A DNA stretch of 64,000 nucleotides from Kutzneria chonburiensis (GTDB lineage Bacteria; Actinomycetota; Actinomycetes; Mycobacteriales; Pseudonocardiaceae): NCBI RefSeq assembly GCF_028622115.1, contig NZ_CP097263.1, positions 5,146,001 through 5,210,000 on the forward strand, written 5' to 3'. The position numbers and the translations under genes were made by a program. Below are positions 18,175 through 28,331 of the stretch, piece after piece (the first letter of the stretch is position 1; each line of letters starts with the position of its first letter). A model generated the notes under the pieces. The model ran no database searches. It was given only the letters and a program-made list of their open reading frames with translations, and was not told where the DNA came from.

Positions 18175-18600
18175 CTACGCGGGGACCTGGAGCGGCTGGC
18201 CGGCGTGCAGCGCGCGGTCGCCGAGGTGGTTGAGCGTGACGATGCGGTCCACGACCTCGTCGACCGGGCTGTTCGGGACGACCCGGTGGGCCAGCTCGGG
18301 CAGGGTCTCGCCGTCCTGCGCCTGCACGGTGGCGACACCGGAGGGCACCGGCGCGGAGCCGGTCGAGGACAGGCCGTTCACGGCGGCAAGGCCAAGGCAC
18401 GCAAGGAAGGTCAGCAGGCCGACCAGGGCCAGCTGCACGCCGCCGGACATCTGCTTGGGGCCGCAGGCGGCCGCGGTGGCGACACCGGGGGCATGGACGG
18501 GGCGGGGACGGCCAGGAGGGCGGCGGAAGTCGCCCGCGCCGGTGCGCAGCACCCGGGTGCGGCGGGTGCCGGGCCTGATCAGCAGCTCCTGGGTCGCCAT
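18175..18600 (-). CDS. LysM-domain membrane protein, SOS cell-division inhibitor/ChiZ-like
   Basis: 141 residues. A basic cytoplasmic N-terminus (RPGTRRTRVLRTG) is followed by one membrane helix (LALVGLLTFLACLGLAAVNG, residues ~78-97) and a C-terminal LysM motif (TVQAQDGETLPELAHRVVP ... IVTLNHLGDRALHAGQPLQVP). Divergence from lexA and placement beside nrdR mirror Rv2719c (ChiZ) of mycobacteria and yneA of Bacillus, which halt division during SOS. The ATG at 18600 has GGGAGG before it. An SOS box at 18615-18630 lies 15 nt upstream. Confidence 0.85.
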   Translation of the reverse strand: MATQELLIRPGTRRTRVLRTGAGDFRRPPGRPRPVHAPGVATAAACGPKQMSGGVQLALVGLLTFLACLGLAAVNGLSSTGSAPVPSGVATVQAQDGETLPELAHRVVPNSPVDEVVDRIVTLNHLGDRALHAGQPLQVPA

Positions 18601-18614
18601 GACGCCTCCCATGA

Positions 18615-18630
18615 TCGAACAGGCGTTCTA
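18615..18630. promoter_or_regulatory. SOS (LexA) box for the LysM gene
   Basis: TCGAACAGGCGTTCTA, matching the actinobacterial/Bacillus-type TCGAAC-N4-GTTCGA consensus except near the last two bases. Confidence 0.8.
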
Positions 18631-18695
18631 TCGAACGTCCGTGCGAAGATGTACCACACGAGACCGGCCGGGTCGAGTGTTCGACGGCGTGTCCT

Positions 18696-18711
18696 TCGAA
18701 CAGGTGTTTGA
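18696..18711. promoter_or_regulatory. SOS (LexA) box for lexA
   Basis: TCGAACAGGTGTTTGA, a close match to TCGAAC-N4-GTTYGA, ~90 nt before the lexA start; gives autoregulation. Confidence 0.82.
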
Positions 18712-18801
18712 TCGAATCGGCCCGCCGGGCTACCGTGGGAGCCTGAAGATCACTGGGCATGGGGCGCCGCCGGGGAGGTCGGCGTCGAGGAGGAGGGCAG
18801 C

Positions 18802-19521
18802 GTGATGGCACGCAAGAGCGCCGAAGGCGACGTAGGAGGTCCTGTGGCCGAGGTCGAGGTGATGGACGAGGCGGACGACTCGCCGTCCCAGGACCCGCGG
18901 CTGACCCCGCGTCAGCGCAAGGTGCTGCGCGTCATCCAGGAGTCGGTCGAGCGGCGGGGCTACCCGCCGAGCATCCGCGAGATCGGCGACGCGGTCGGCC
19001 TGACCTCGACCTCCTCGGTGTCGCACCAGCTGAAGATGCTCCAGCGCAAGGGCTACCTGCACCGCGACGCCAACCGGCCGCGGGCGGTCGGCATGCTGAG
19101 CGGCGAGGCCGCCATGGGCGGCGGGGCCGCGGCCACGCCGGGCGTCCAGCCGGTGTACGTGCCGCTGGTCGGCCGGATCGCCGCCGGTGGGCCGATCCTG
19201 GCCGAGCAGTCCTTCGAGGACGTGTTCCCGCTGCCGAAGGAGATCGTCGGCGAGGGCTCGCTGTTCCTGCTGAAGGTGGTCGGCGACTCGATGGTCGACG
19301 CCGCCATCACCGACGGCGACTTCGTGGCCGTGCGCCAGCAGCCGACCGCGGAGAACGGCGACGTGGTGGCCGCGATGATCGACGGCGAGGCCACCGTGAA
19401 GACGTTCAAGCGGCGTGACGACCACGTGTGGCTGATGCCGCACAACGAGGCCTACCAGCCCATTCTCGGCGACGAGGCCGAGATCCTGGGCAAGGTGGTC
19501 GCGGTTCTCCGCCGCCTCTGA
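18802..19521 (+). CDS. lexA: SOS repressor LexA
   Basis: 239 residues. N-terminal winged HTH ([17 protein letters not shown], then [14 protein letters not shown]), cleavage site Ala-Gly within RIAAGGP (between residues ~128 and 129), catalytic Ser ~163 in GDSMVD and Lys ~200 in EATVKTF. RecA* triggers self-cleavage and derepression. Tandem GTG-ATG starts at 18802/18805 follow AGGAGGAGG. Divergent from the LysM gene; two SOS boxes lie between. It ends at a strong terminator shared with the convergent tatA. Confidence 0.96.
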   Translation: MMARKSAEGDVGGPVAEVEVMDEADDSPSQDPRLTPRQRKVLRVIQESVERRGYPPSIREIGDAVGLTSTSSVSHQLKMLQRKGYLHRDANRPRAVGMLSGEAAMGGGAAATPGVQPVYVPLVGRIAAGGPILAEQSFEDVFPLPKEIVGEGSLFLLKVVGDSMVDAAITDGDFVAVRQQPTAENGDVVAAMIDGEATVKTFKRRDDHVWLMPHNEAYQPILGDEAEILGKVVAVLRRL

Positions 19522-19528
19522 CGACAGC

Positions 19529-19571
19529 CGAACGGCCCCCGCCCCGACAGTGTCGGGGCGGGGGCCGTTCG
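19529..19571. terminator. Bidirectional terminator lexA/tatA
   Basis: A 21-bp perfect inverted repeat (19529-19549 and 19551-19571) lies between convergent lexA and tatA and is followed by GTGTTT on the plus strand. Confidence 0.9.
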
Positions 19572-19584
19572 TGTTTGCGACGCC

Positions 19585-19854
19585 TCAGGCCGTGGTGTGC
19601 GGCTGCTGTGCGGGAGTCGTCGGCGTGGTGACCGGCGTGGCCGGGAGCGGCTCGGCGAACTGCGCGGTCGACGCCGGCTGGGCCGGGGTCTCGGCCGGCT
19701 TGGGGTCGCCGTCGATGCCCGCCTTCATCTCCGCCTTGAAGATGCGCAGGGACTGGCCGATGCCGCGAGCCGCGTCAGGCAGCTTGCGCGCGCCGAACAG
19801 CACGACGAACACCAGTGCCACGATCGCCAGGTGCCAGGGGCTGAACTCGCCCAT
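19585..19854 (-). CDS. tatA: Twin-arginine translocase subunit TatA/TatE
   Basis: 89 residues. N-terminal membrane helix (WHLAIVALVFVVLFGARKLPD, of which the hydrophobic core is residues ~7-21), the FGxxKLP hinge, an amphipathic helix (AARGIGQSLRIFKAEM), and a Pro/Thr-rich cytoplasmic tail. It oligomerises to form the channel for folded proteins. No tatB/tatC lies nearby. It is downstream of hflX on the same strand with a 67-nt gap. Confidence 0.92.
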   Translation of the reverse strand: MGEFSPWHLAIVALVFVVLFGARKLPDAARGIGQSLRIFKAEMKAGIDGDPKPAETPAQPASTAQFAEPLPATPVTTPTTPAQQPHTTA

Positions 19855-19921
19855 AGCCGTTCCTCCTCACCGCATGAACCTCGTCCCCCCTACAGTAACC
19901 GCCGCGGCGGACCAGGGGTAC

Positions 19922-21367
<1,446 letters not shown>

Positions 21368-21409
21368 CTTGACATCCAGTGTCCCACGTGCTGTCCACTC
21401 CGTTACCGA

Positions 21410-21925
21410 TCAGGCGCCGCGGTAGCTGGCCAGGAAGATCGCGGTGCGCTCGGCGGCCGGGTCGAACGGCAGGTCGACGTACTCGGCCAGGACCGAATGC
21501 AGCCTGGTCAGCAGCTGTTCGGTCTGCTCGGCCGGCAGCTGGTAGACGACGCGCGTGAGGTTGGCGGCGGCCACCCCGAGGTCGGCGATCTCGCCCAGAA
21601 AGGCGCCGAGCGCTGCCTCGGCGACCGCCTCCCGCTCCTCGCCCTCGTCGATGCTGAGCTCGATGGACAGCTGCGTGCCCAGGTACGGCTTCTCCCGCGA
21701 GCCGCGGGTGCCGCGGCGGGACGGCCGCTCGATCAGGAAGCCCGTGTCCACGAGCTTGCGCACGTGGTGCAGCGTGGTCGCCGGGTCCTTGCCCAGCGCC
21801 GCCGCCAGCTCCTTGTTGGTCATCTCGCGGCCCTGCGTGAGCCGGATGATGCGCAGGCGCACGTCCGAGGCCAGGGCGGCGGCTTCTGCCCTGGTCGCGG
21901 GGCGCTTCTTGACGGCGAGCGGCAC
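21410..21925 (-). CDS. ArsR-type winged-helix regulator
   Basis: 171 residues. The HTH runs through LASDVRLRIIRLTQ ... MTNKELAAALGKDPATTLHHVRKLVDTGFL (residues ~18-65) with a basic wing RPSRRGTRGSREK. No ArsR metal-site cysteines are visible, so it is not an obvious metal sensor. It is divergent from an MFS gene, and an inverted repeat (21938-21961) sits between the starts, so it probably represses the transporter. Confidence 0.82.
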   Translation of the reverse strand: MPLAVKKRPATRAEAAALASDVRLRIIRLTQGREMTNKELAAALGKDPATTLHHVRKLVDTGFLIERPSRRGTRGSREKPYLGTQLSIELSIDEGEEREAVAEAALGAFLGEIADLGVAAANLTRVVYQLPAEQTEQLLTRLHSVLAEYVDLPFDPAAERTAIFLASYRGA

Positions 21926-21937
21926 CCGTCCAGAGTA

Positions 21938-21961
21938 ACTGATTGACAGTTTCCAATCAGT
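21938..21961. promoter_or_regulatory. Operator between ArsR-type regulator and MFS gene
   Basis: ACTGATTG and CAATCAGT arms with an 8-nt centre, located 13 nt upstream of the regulator and 18 nt upstream of the transporter start. Confidence 0.7.
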
Positions 21962-21978
21962 CGTTGAGGCTGTCGCGC

Positions 21979-23207
21979 ATGTCTCTGCGGCAGCATCGCG
22001 ACTTCCGCCAGCTGTGGGCCGGCGACACGCTCAGCCAGTTCGGCGCCTCCATCGGCCAGTTCGCGATTCCCGCGCTCGCCGTCACCCAGCTCGCCGCGAC
22101 GCCGTTCGAGGTCGGCGCCCTGACCGCCGCCGAGACCGCCGCGTTCCTGCTGGTCGGGCTGCCGGCCGGGGTCTGGGTCGACCGGTTGCGGCGAAGACCC
22201 TCATGCTGCGGGCCGACTTCTGCCGGTTCGCCCTGCTGACGACCATTCCCGTGGCGTGGTGGCTGCACGTGCTGACCGTGTGGCAGCTGATCGTCGTCGC
22301 GCTGCTGGTCGGGCTGCTCACGGTGTTCTTCGACGTGGCGTACCAGTCGTATCTGCCGTCGCTGGTCGGGCGGGAGCACATCGTCGAGGGCAACGCCAAG
22401 CTCCAGTCCAGCCAGTCCGTCGCCCAGGTCTCCGGCCCCGCGCTGGCCGGTCTGCTGGTCCAGGCCATCGGCGCCGCGACGTCGGTGCTGTCGACCGCCT
22501 TGGGCTTCCTGGCTTCCGCGTTGTTCCTGCTGCGGATCCGGGCCGAGGAGCCTTCGCCCGTGCGGACCGAGCGGCGGAGCATGCGCCTCGAGATCGCCGA
22601 GGGCCTGCGGTTCGTGCTCCATCAGCCGACGTTGCGGGCCATCACGTTCTGCACCGGGACGTCCAACCTGTTCAGCTCCGTCTCCGTGGCGGCCACGATG
22701 CTGTTCCTGATCCGGCAGCTCGGCGTCGGCACCGGTCTCGCCGGCCTGCTCATGACCGGTGGCGGCATCGGTGGTGTGGTCGGCAGCCTCGTCGCCACGC
22801 GGTTGAGCCGGGCGGTCGGACAGGCCCGGATCATCTGGCTGAGCATGCTCGTCGCCGGACCGTTCACGCTGCTCATGCCGCTGACCGAGCCGGGCTGGCG
22901 GCTGGCTCTGTTCCCCGTGGCCGGGCTGGCCTTCAGTTTGAGCGCGGTGGTCTACAACGTCGCTCAGGTCAGCTACCGGCAGGCCATCTGCCCTGATCAC
23001 CTGCTGGGGCGGATGAACGCGTCGGTGCGGTTCCTGATCTGGGGCACCATCCCCATCGGCGGGCTCATCGGCGGCGCCCTGGCCGCGTGGCTCACCCCAC
23101 GCGGCGCGCTGTGGGTGGGGTCGGTCGGCGAGATGCTCGCCGTGCTCTGGCTGCTCGCCTCCCCGTTGCGCACCATGCGCGACCTTCCGACCTCGCAGGT
23201 CGTCTGA
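21979..23207 (+). pseudogene. MFS transporter with an apparent 1-nt deletion
   Basis: The reading frame starts MSLRQHRDFRQLWAGDTLSQ and runs through the first two to three helices to VWVDRLRR near 22190. It then continues in another frame as KTLMLRADFCRF and on to the end at 23207. Adding one G in the GCGGCGAAG stretch (about 22187-22195) restores a ~409-residue, 12-helix MFS permease of the actinobacterial drug/metabolite exporter type (DHA3-like). Both halves look conserved, so either a recent mutation or a sequencing error is responsible. Divergent from the ArsR-type repressor. Confidence 0.85.
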
Positions 23208-23221
23208 CCTGCGCGGACGCC

Positions 23222-23265
23222 CGTGCGGGCGGTCGCCGGACTAGCACCTGGCGGCCACCCGCACG
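23222..23265. terminator. Hairpin between convergent genes
   Basis: CGTGCGGG ... CCCGCACG outer arms with mostly paired inner sequence, between the MFS gene and the convergent gene ending at 23270. Confidence 0.6.
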
Positions 23266-23269
23266 TGGC

Positions 23270-24118
23270 TCACACCCGACCCGCCCGTGTGAGCGTCGAG
23301 ACCGCCATAACCGTTGCGTAGCCACGCCATTCCAGCGCCGCCGCCGGCGAGAAACTGGCGAAGTCCACCGTCCAGCCGCCGTCCTCCTGCTGTCGGCTTT
23401 CCAGCCGATCCAGCTCCGCTTCGATCACGTCTTCGCTCACCACCGGCGCGAAGTCCAGTCCGCGCAGCGTTTCCCCTTCACTGCCGCCCGCCACCGGCAC
23501 CAGCCCGTCGGCCGGCACGAACCTCCCCAGCCGGGTCAGCAGCTCCTTGTCCCCCGCCGCGTCCAGGAATTTGACCGCGAACGACAGTTCGATGGCGTGC
23601 GGCTGCTTCTCCATCGCCGCAATGGCTTCCAGGCAGTACCCGGTCGCTTTCGCCAGCCAGGGATGCTTCGCGACGGCCGGGTCGTGCTTCGCCACCCGGT
23701 GCGCCATTCCCGCCGCGAACGCCGTGCTCTGCAACGTGGAGACCGTCGGGTCCGCCTGCGCCCAGAACGGCGCACACCCCGTCGGGTCTTGCGTTGGGAG
23801 GGCAAACGGCAGTCCTCCGTCTTCCAGCGTCACCTCGTCCAGCCAGTCGCACAGCTCTTTCGCCCTCGGCGTCGTCACCGGCCCCACTTCCGCGAACACC
23901 TCGAACGCGTGCAGCGCCCCCGCCGGTTGACTCTCCCCCGCCCGCAGATCCGGCTCCAGCCCCCAGCCGTACCCACCGTCCGCGTTCCGATACCCGTCCA
24001 CCGCCGCCAGCACCGCCTCGGGATTCCCTTGGCCCACCAGCAGTTCGAACCTCCGCCGGTCCAGCACCCGCCCGTGCCCGGCCAGAAAGGCCCCCGCTCG
24101 CTTCAGGTCAACGCTCAT
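23270..24118 (-). CDS. Terpene-cyclase/prenyltransferase-fold (alpha/alpha toroid) protein
   Basis: 282 residues. Repeated QW-like motifs, GYRNADGGYGWGLEPDL (residues ~42-58) and ESRQQEDGGWTVDF (residues ~243-256), place it in the alpha6-alpha6 barrel family of squalene cyclases and prenyltransferases. The protein is short (one barrel) and I do not see the DxDD catalytic motif of squalene-hopene cyclases, so enzymatic activity is uncertain. The ATG at 24118 is the start of conserved sequence. Function unknown. Confidence 0.75.
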   Translation of the reverse strand: MSVDLKRAGAFLAGHGRVLDRRRFELLVGQGNPEAVLAAVDGYRNADGGYGWGLEPDLRAGESQPAGALHAFEVFAEVGPVTTPRAKELCDWLDEVTLEDGGLPFALPTQDPTGCAPFWAQADPTVSTLQSTAFAAGMAHRVAKHDPAVAKHPWLAKATGYCLEAIAAMEKQPHAIELSFAVKFLDAAGDKELLTRLGRFVPADGLVPVAGGSEGETLRGLDFAPVVSEDVIEAELDRLESRQQEDGGWTVDFASFSPAAALEWRGYATVMAVSTLTRAGRV

Positions 24119-24164
24119 GTCTCCAGCATGGCCCCCGCGTCTTGAACGGAACGGACATCGCGGA

Positions 24165-24434
24165 TCAGCCGGCGGACCGCCGGACGATGTGACCGACGCC
24201 GACGACACCACGGTCGACGTCGCTGAGCAGGAGGCTGAGGCGGCGAGGATGGTCCGGACGCCAGATCAGCTCGAACCACGCGGGCGTGGTGGCGATCAGG
24301 TGATCGCCGGCCCACACGCCGACGGTCTGGCCGCCGCGGAGCACGCCCGACTCGACGGTTCCCACCACGACCGTGCCTCGGCCAGGGATGGTGAACACCT
24401 CGTGGATCGTCAGCACGAAATCCCGGTCGTCCAC
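24165..24434 (-). CDS. Stand-alone EF-Tu domain 2-like beta-barrel protein
   Basis: 89 residues. The stretch FVLTIHEVFTIPGRGTVVVG followed by TVESGVLRGGQTVGV reproduces the domain 2 core of EF-Tu/SelB-type translation GTPases (xVFxIxGRGTVVTGxVExGxxxxGD), but there is no G domain. The GTG start lies 1 nt after the TetR stop, so it is co-transcribed with the regulator. Such isolated domains occur in actinomycetes; role unknown. Confidence 0.72.
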   Translation of the reverse strand: MDDRDFVLTIHEVFTIPGRGTVVVGTVESGVLRGGQTVGVWAGDHLIATTPAWFELIWRPDHPRRLSLLLSDVDRGVVGVGHIVRRSAG

Positions 24435-24435
24435 C

Positions 24436-25023
24436 TCAGATCTGGAACGCCAGGGTGGCGCGGAGGAGGTGCTCCACGCGGTCGAGCGGGGCGGCGGGGT
24501 CGATGATGCGGCGGATGGCGAAGCCGATGAGCAGGTCGATGACGGCGTCGGCGATGGCGTCCAGCGGCAGCACGGCGGTGAGCTCGGCGGGCAGGCGCTC
24601 CCGGATGATGCCGGCGACCAGGTTGGCGCCATAACGCTGGCGTTCGACGAAGAACTCGACGGTCTGCGGGTCGGATCGGGTGTCGAGGGCGAACTCGAGC
24701 TCGAAGCGGGGCCAGCCGGAGGCGAAGGCGGCCTCGGCCCAGTCGCGCAGACCGCGGGCCAGCGCCTCGGGCGTGCGGGCGTGGTCGAGCGCGCCGCGGA
24801 CCGCCTCGGTGTGTTCGGCCTGAAGTCCTTGCACCACAAGCAGAGCGAGCTCGGGTTTGCCGCTGAAGTTGGAGTACACGACGCCGGTGGAGAAGCCGGC
24901 GGCGTCGGCCACCGCGGCCAGTGAGGTCGCCCGGTAGCCGTCCCGCAGGAACAGTTCCCGCGCGGCGGCGAGCACCTGTTCGCGGTTGCGGGTCTGGGAC
25001 TCGGCCCGGGTCAGTCGCGGCAC
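24436..25023 (-). CDS. TetR family transcriptional regulator
   Basis: 195 residues with N-terminal HTH (VLAAARELFLRDGYRATSLAAVADAAGFSTGVVYSNF, residues ~18-54, given here in pieces as a typical TetR helix set) and a C-terminal ligand domain. It is divergent from the patatin-monooxygenase-SDR operon, and a perfect 10-bp inverted repeat (25041-25079) lies between, so it very likely represses that operon. The downstream EF-Tu domain 2-like gene follows directly. Confidence 0.9.
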   Translation of the reverse strand: MPRLTRAESQTRNREQVLAAARELFLRDGYRATSLAAVADAAGFSTGVVYSNFSGKPELALLVVQGLQAEHTEAVRGALDHARTPEALARGLRDWAEAAFASGWPRFELEFALDTRSDPQTVEFFVERQRYGANLVAGIIRERLPAELTAVLPLDAIADAVIDLLIGFAIRRIIDPAAPLDRVEHLLRATLAFQI

Positions 25024-25040
25024 GGCGAAATCCTACCTGT

Positions 25041-25079
25041 TGACACTATCGAGATACCATGCTTACTTGGATAGTGTCA
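25041..25079. promoter_or_regulatory. TetR operator
   Basis: TGACACTATC (25041-25050) and GATAGTGTCA (25070-25079), perfect arms separated by 19 bp. GAGATA/TATCTC half-sites follow inside and outside. Sits in the 78-nt divergent promoter. Confidence 0.8.
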
Positions 25080-25392
25080 TTATCTCAAATCCGGAGGCGA
25101 CATGAGACGCGGTCTGGTGCTCGGGTGCGGCGGCACGGTCGGCGGGGCCTGGCAGGTCGGCGCGCTGGCCGCCGTGTCGCGGGCGTGGGACTGGGATCCG
25201 CGGACGGCGACGGCGATCGTCGGCACCTCGGCCGGCGCGAGCCTGGGCGCGATGCTCGGCGCGGGCGTCGGCGTGGACGAATTGCTGGCCGCGCACCGTG
25301 ACGACCCGCCGGCACGGCCATCGGTCCGCCGCTTCTTCACCCAGCCGCCGGCCCCACGTCCGGCCTTCCCCTTCGGCCGTCCTTCGTGGCGG

Positions 25393-25405
25393 CTAGCGTT
25401 GCTAG
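25393..25405. repeat. CTAGCNNNGCTAG palindrome, copy (coding)
   Basis: CTAGCGTTGCTAG. Encodes Leu-Ala-Leu-Leu in the patatin gene, codon-aligned. Confidence 0.9.
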
Positions 25406-25425
25406 GTTTACGGCGGCGTGAATAC

Positions 25426-25438
25426 CTAGCAGCGCTAG
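25426..25438. repeat. CTAGCNNNGCTAG palindrome, copy (coding)
   Basis: CTAGCAGCGCTAG. Encodes Leu-Ala-Ala-Leu in the patatin gene, 33 nt after the previous copy and in the same phase. Confidence 0.9.
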
Positions 25439-25993
25439 CCGGATTGGCCCCGCCGGGACGCACCGATCCCGGCTTTCTCGACCGGCTCACGGACGACCTG
25501 ACACTGGATCACCCGGCGGTGTGGTCCGTCGCCGTCGACGCTCGTAGCGGCGAGCGGGTGGCCTTCGGCGCACCCGGGGCACCGGCCGCCTCGCTACGGG
25601 ACGCCGTGCGGGCGTCGTGGGCCGTCCCCGGCTGGTATCCGCCGGTCACGATCGACGGTCGGCGCTATCTGGACGGCGGCGTCGCCTCGACCGCGTCCGC
25701 CGACCTGGTCGCCGGCCTCGACCTTGACGAGGTAGTAGTCATCGCGCCGATGGCCTCCCTGACGGCGCTCGAGTCGGCGGGCTCGGCGGACGCCTGGAGT
25801 CGTTGCTACGCAAGCCGATGACTCGCGGCCTGGCCCGCGAGGCCGCGCTGCTGGAGTCGGTCGGCACCCGGGTGGTGCTGGTGTGCCCGTCGATGTCGGA
25901 ACTGGCCGGGATGGGCCCGAATTTCATGGAGCCACGACGGCGGCTGCCCGCCCTGGAGGCAGCGCTTTCGACGGCACGACAAGGAGCACGGCG

Positions 25994-27463
25994 ATGACAA
26001 CGGACGAGTTCGAGGTCGTGGTGATCGGCGCCGGCGCGTCCGGCATCGGGGCCGCGGTGCGGCTGCGCCAGCAGGGCGTACGCGACTTTGTCGTGTTGGA
26101 GAAGGGAAACTCCGTCGGCGGCACCTGGCGGGACAACACCTACCCCGGCTGCGGCTGCGACGTGCCGTCGCGGCTGTACTCCTACACCTTCGCGCCCAAT
26201 CCGGACTGGAGCCGCGTCTTCGCCAAGCAGCCGGAGATCCTGACCTACCTGGGCGACACGGCCGACCGTTTCGGCGTCACCGAGCACGTGCGGCTGGGCG
26301 TCGAGGTGTTGGAAAGCCACTGGGATCCAACAATGTCCCGGTGGCGTCTGTCCACAATCGACGGTGACATCACCGCGCGGGCGATCATCGCCGCCGCCGG
26401 GCCGTGGCACACGCCCAACCTGCCGGACATCCCCGGTCTGGCCGAGTTCTCCGGGCCGGTGTTCCACTCCTCGCGGTGGGATCACGACGTCGACCTGACC
26501 GGCAAACGGGTCGCCGTGGTCGGCAGCGGGGCGTCGGCCGTGCAGTTCGTGCCGGCGATCGCCCCTGCGGTGCAACGGTTGCACCTGTTCCAGCGGACGC
26601 CGCAGTGGGTGCTGCCCAAGCCCGACCACCACATTCCCACCGTCGAACGGCAGTTGCTCCGTCGGCGGAGCTTCCGAAACGCCTTGCGCAGCCTGGAATA
26701 TCGGGCTTTGGAGGGTCTCGGCTTCGCCTTCCGCCGGCTGAGGACGCAGCCGCTGTTGCGCGCCATCGCCGAGGCCAACATCCGGCGGGCCATTCGCGAT
26801 CCCCAGCTGCGGCGCAAGGTCACGCCCGACTATCCCGTCGGCTGCACCCGTCCGCTCGTCTCCAACGACTACTACCCTTCTCTCACGCGAGCCAACGTCG
26901 ACGTGCACGCCACCGGCGTCGCCGAGATCCGGGGCAACACCGTGATCGGCGTCGACGGGACGTCCGCCGAGGTCGACGCGATCATCCTCGGCACCGGGTT
27001 CCGCATCCTCGACCTGCCCATCGCCGGCCGGGTCTTCGACGCCGACGGGGCCAGCCTGGCCGATCACTGGCAGGGCAGTCCGCAGGCTTACCTCGGCACC
27101 ACCATCGCCGGCTTTCCCAACCTGTTCCTCGTGCTCGGTCCCAGCCTCGGCACCGTCAACTCGGCTTTCGTCATCATCGAGGCACAGCTGGCCTACATCA
27201 TGTCCGCCTTGCGGCACCTGCGTTCCGTCGACAGCCTCGAAGTACGCCGCCCCATCCAGGACGCCTTCAACGCTCGCGTGCAGGCCGCCCTGCCCGGCAC
27301 CGCCTACTCCGCCGGCAGTTGCCGCAGCTACTTCATCGACGCCAACGGCCGCAACAGCTTCTCGTGGCCTTGGGCCACCGACCGCATGATCCGCTCGCTC
27401 AGCCGCTTCGACCCGTCCGACTACCGCGTCGGCGACCGAGTTCGAGAGGACACCCGCGCGTGA
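25994..27463 (+). CDS. Flavin-containing (Baeyer-Villiger type) monooxygenase
   Basis: 489 residues. FAD site GAGASGIGAA (residues ~13-22), NADPH site GSGASAVQF, and a BVMO-like fingerprint region around FSGPVFHSSRWDHD. The enzyme inserts oxygen into ketones or oxidises heteroatoms using NADPH and O2. The ATG overlaps the lipase stop and the TGA overlaps the SDR GTG, so the three genes form a tight operon. Lipase + BVMO + SDR resembles the start of the mycobacterial mymA operon (Rv3083-Rv3085), tied to envelope lipid modification. Confidence 0.9.
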   Translation: MTTDEFEVVVIGAGASGIGAAVRLRQQGVRDFVVLEKGNSVGGTWRDNTYPGCGCDVPSRLYSYTFAPNPDWSRVFAKQPEILTYLGDTADRFGVTEHVRLGVEVLESHWDPTMSRWRLSTIDGDITARAIIAAAGPWHTPNLPDIPGLAEFSGPVFHSSRWDHDVDLTGKRVAVVGSGASAVQFVPAIAPAVQRLHLFQRTPQWVLPKPDHHIPTVERQLLRRRSFRNALRSLEYRALEGLGFAFRRLRTQPLLRAIAEANIRRAIRDPQLRRKVTPDYPVGCTRPLVSNDYYPSLTRANVDVHATGVAEIRGNTVIGVDGTSAEVDAIILGTGFRILDLPIAGRVFDADGASLADHWQGSPQAYLGTTIAGFPNLFLVLGPSLGTVNSAFVIIEAQLAYIMSALRHLRSVDSLEVRRPIQDAFNARVQAALPGTAYSAGSCRSYFIDANGRNSFSWPWATDRMIRSLSRFDPSDYRVGDRVREDTRA

Positions 27464-28305
27464 CCTACCCAGCCATCGACCCCCACGGCGCCGTCGTCCT
27501 CATCACCGGCGGCGGCCGCGGCATCGGCCTCGCCACCGCCGAGCTCTTCGCCCGGCACGGCGCCATCGTCTGCGTCGCCGACCTCGACGGCGCCGCCGCC
27601 ACCGAGGCCGCCCAGTCCATCGGCCCTCAGGCTTTCCCTTACACCGCAGACGTTTCTTCCGCCGGCTCGTTCTCCGACTGCGTCCGCGCCGTGCTCGATT
27701 CCTTCGGCCGCATCGACGTTCTCGTCAACAACGCCGGCGTCATGCCGCTCGGCGACTTCCTCGCCGAGCCCGAGGCCACCTCCCGCACCACCATCGACGT
27801 CAACCTCTGGGGACCGGTGCACGGCATGCGCCTCGTGCTCCCCCACATGATCTCTCGCCGCCGGGGCCACATCGTCAACGTCGCCTCCATGGCCGGCAAG
27901 ATCCCCATTCCCGGCATGGCCGTCTACAACGCCAGCAAGTTCGCCGCCGTCGGCCTCTCCGCCGCCGTCCGCGCCGAGTTCGCCCCCACCGGCGTCAGCG
28001 TCAGCACGGTGTTGCCTTCCGCCGTCCGCACCCGCCTCTCGTCCGGCGTCCCCCTCGGCCGCGGCCTTCCCACCGTCTCCCCCTCCACCGTCGCCACCGC
28101 CATCTTCCGCACCCTCGCCACCCGCCGCGCCGAGGTCCCCGTCCCTCGCTACCTCGCCGCTTGGGACCTCCTCAACGCCCTCACTCCCGAACCCCTCATG
28201 CGTTCCGCCCGCCGCCTCATCGGCGACCGCCGCGCCCTCACCTCCGTCGACCCCACCGCCCGCGCCGCCTACGAGCAGTCCATCGCCGACCAGGCCGCCG
28301 GCTGA
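27460..28305 (+). CDS. Short-chain dehydrogenase/reductase
   Basis: 281 residues, classical SDR: TGGGRGIG cofactor loop (residues ~17-24), NNAG (residues ~90-93), catalytic Ser in VASMAG and YNASK (Tyr/Lys). Probably NAD(P)-dependent alcohol oxidation or ketone reduction, supplying or consuming the ketone used by the neighbouring monooxygenase. The GTG start overlaps the monooxygenase stop. SadH-like position in a mymA-type operon. Confidence 0.9.
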   Translation: MTYPAIDPHGAVVLITGGGRGIGLATAELFARHGAIVCVADLDGAAATEAAQSIGPQAFPYTADVSSAGSFSDCVRAVLDSFGRIDVLVNNAGVMPLGDFLAEPEATSRTTIDVNLWGPVHGMRLVLPHMISRRRGHIVNVASMAGKIPIPGMAVYNASKFAAVGLSAAVRAEFAPTGVSVSTVLPSAVRTRLSSGVPLGRGLPTVSPSTVATAIFRTLATRRAEVPVPRYLAAWDLLNALTPEPLMRSARRLIGDRRALTSVDPTARAAYEQSIADQAAG

Positions 28306-28331
28306 CGATCCCGGTTCGGCAGGATGCCGGC

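Larger units (their letters stand above)
25102..25997 (+). pseudogene. Patatin-like phospholipase with an apparent 1-nt deletion
   Basis: Frame 1 encodes the patatin core: GCGGTVGGAWQVGAL (oxyanion loop), GTSAGASLGAM (nucleophile Ser in GxSxG) and LDGGVAS (catalytic Asp in DGG). Near 25775 the conserved sequence moves to another frame (LESLLRKPMTRGLAREAALLES ... MGPNFMEPRRR), which ends at 25997. One extra base would give a ~297-residue enzyme. The stop overlaps the ATG of the monooxygenase (ATGA). Two CTAG palindromes (25393, 25426) lie inside. The intact protein would be a serine lipase acting on lipids. Confidence 0.85.
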
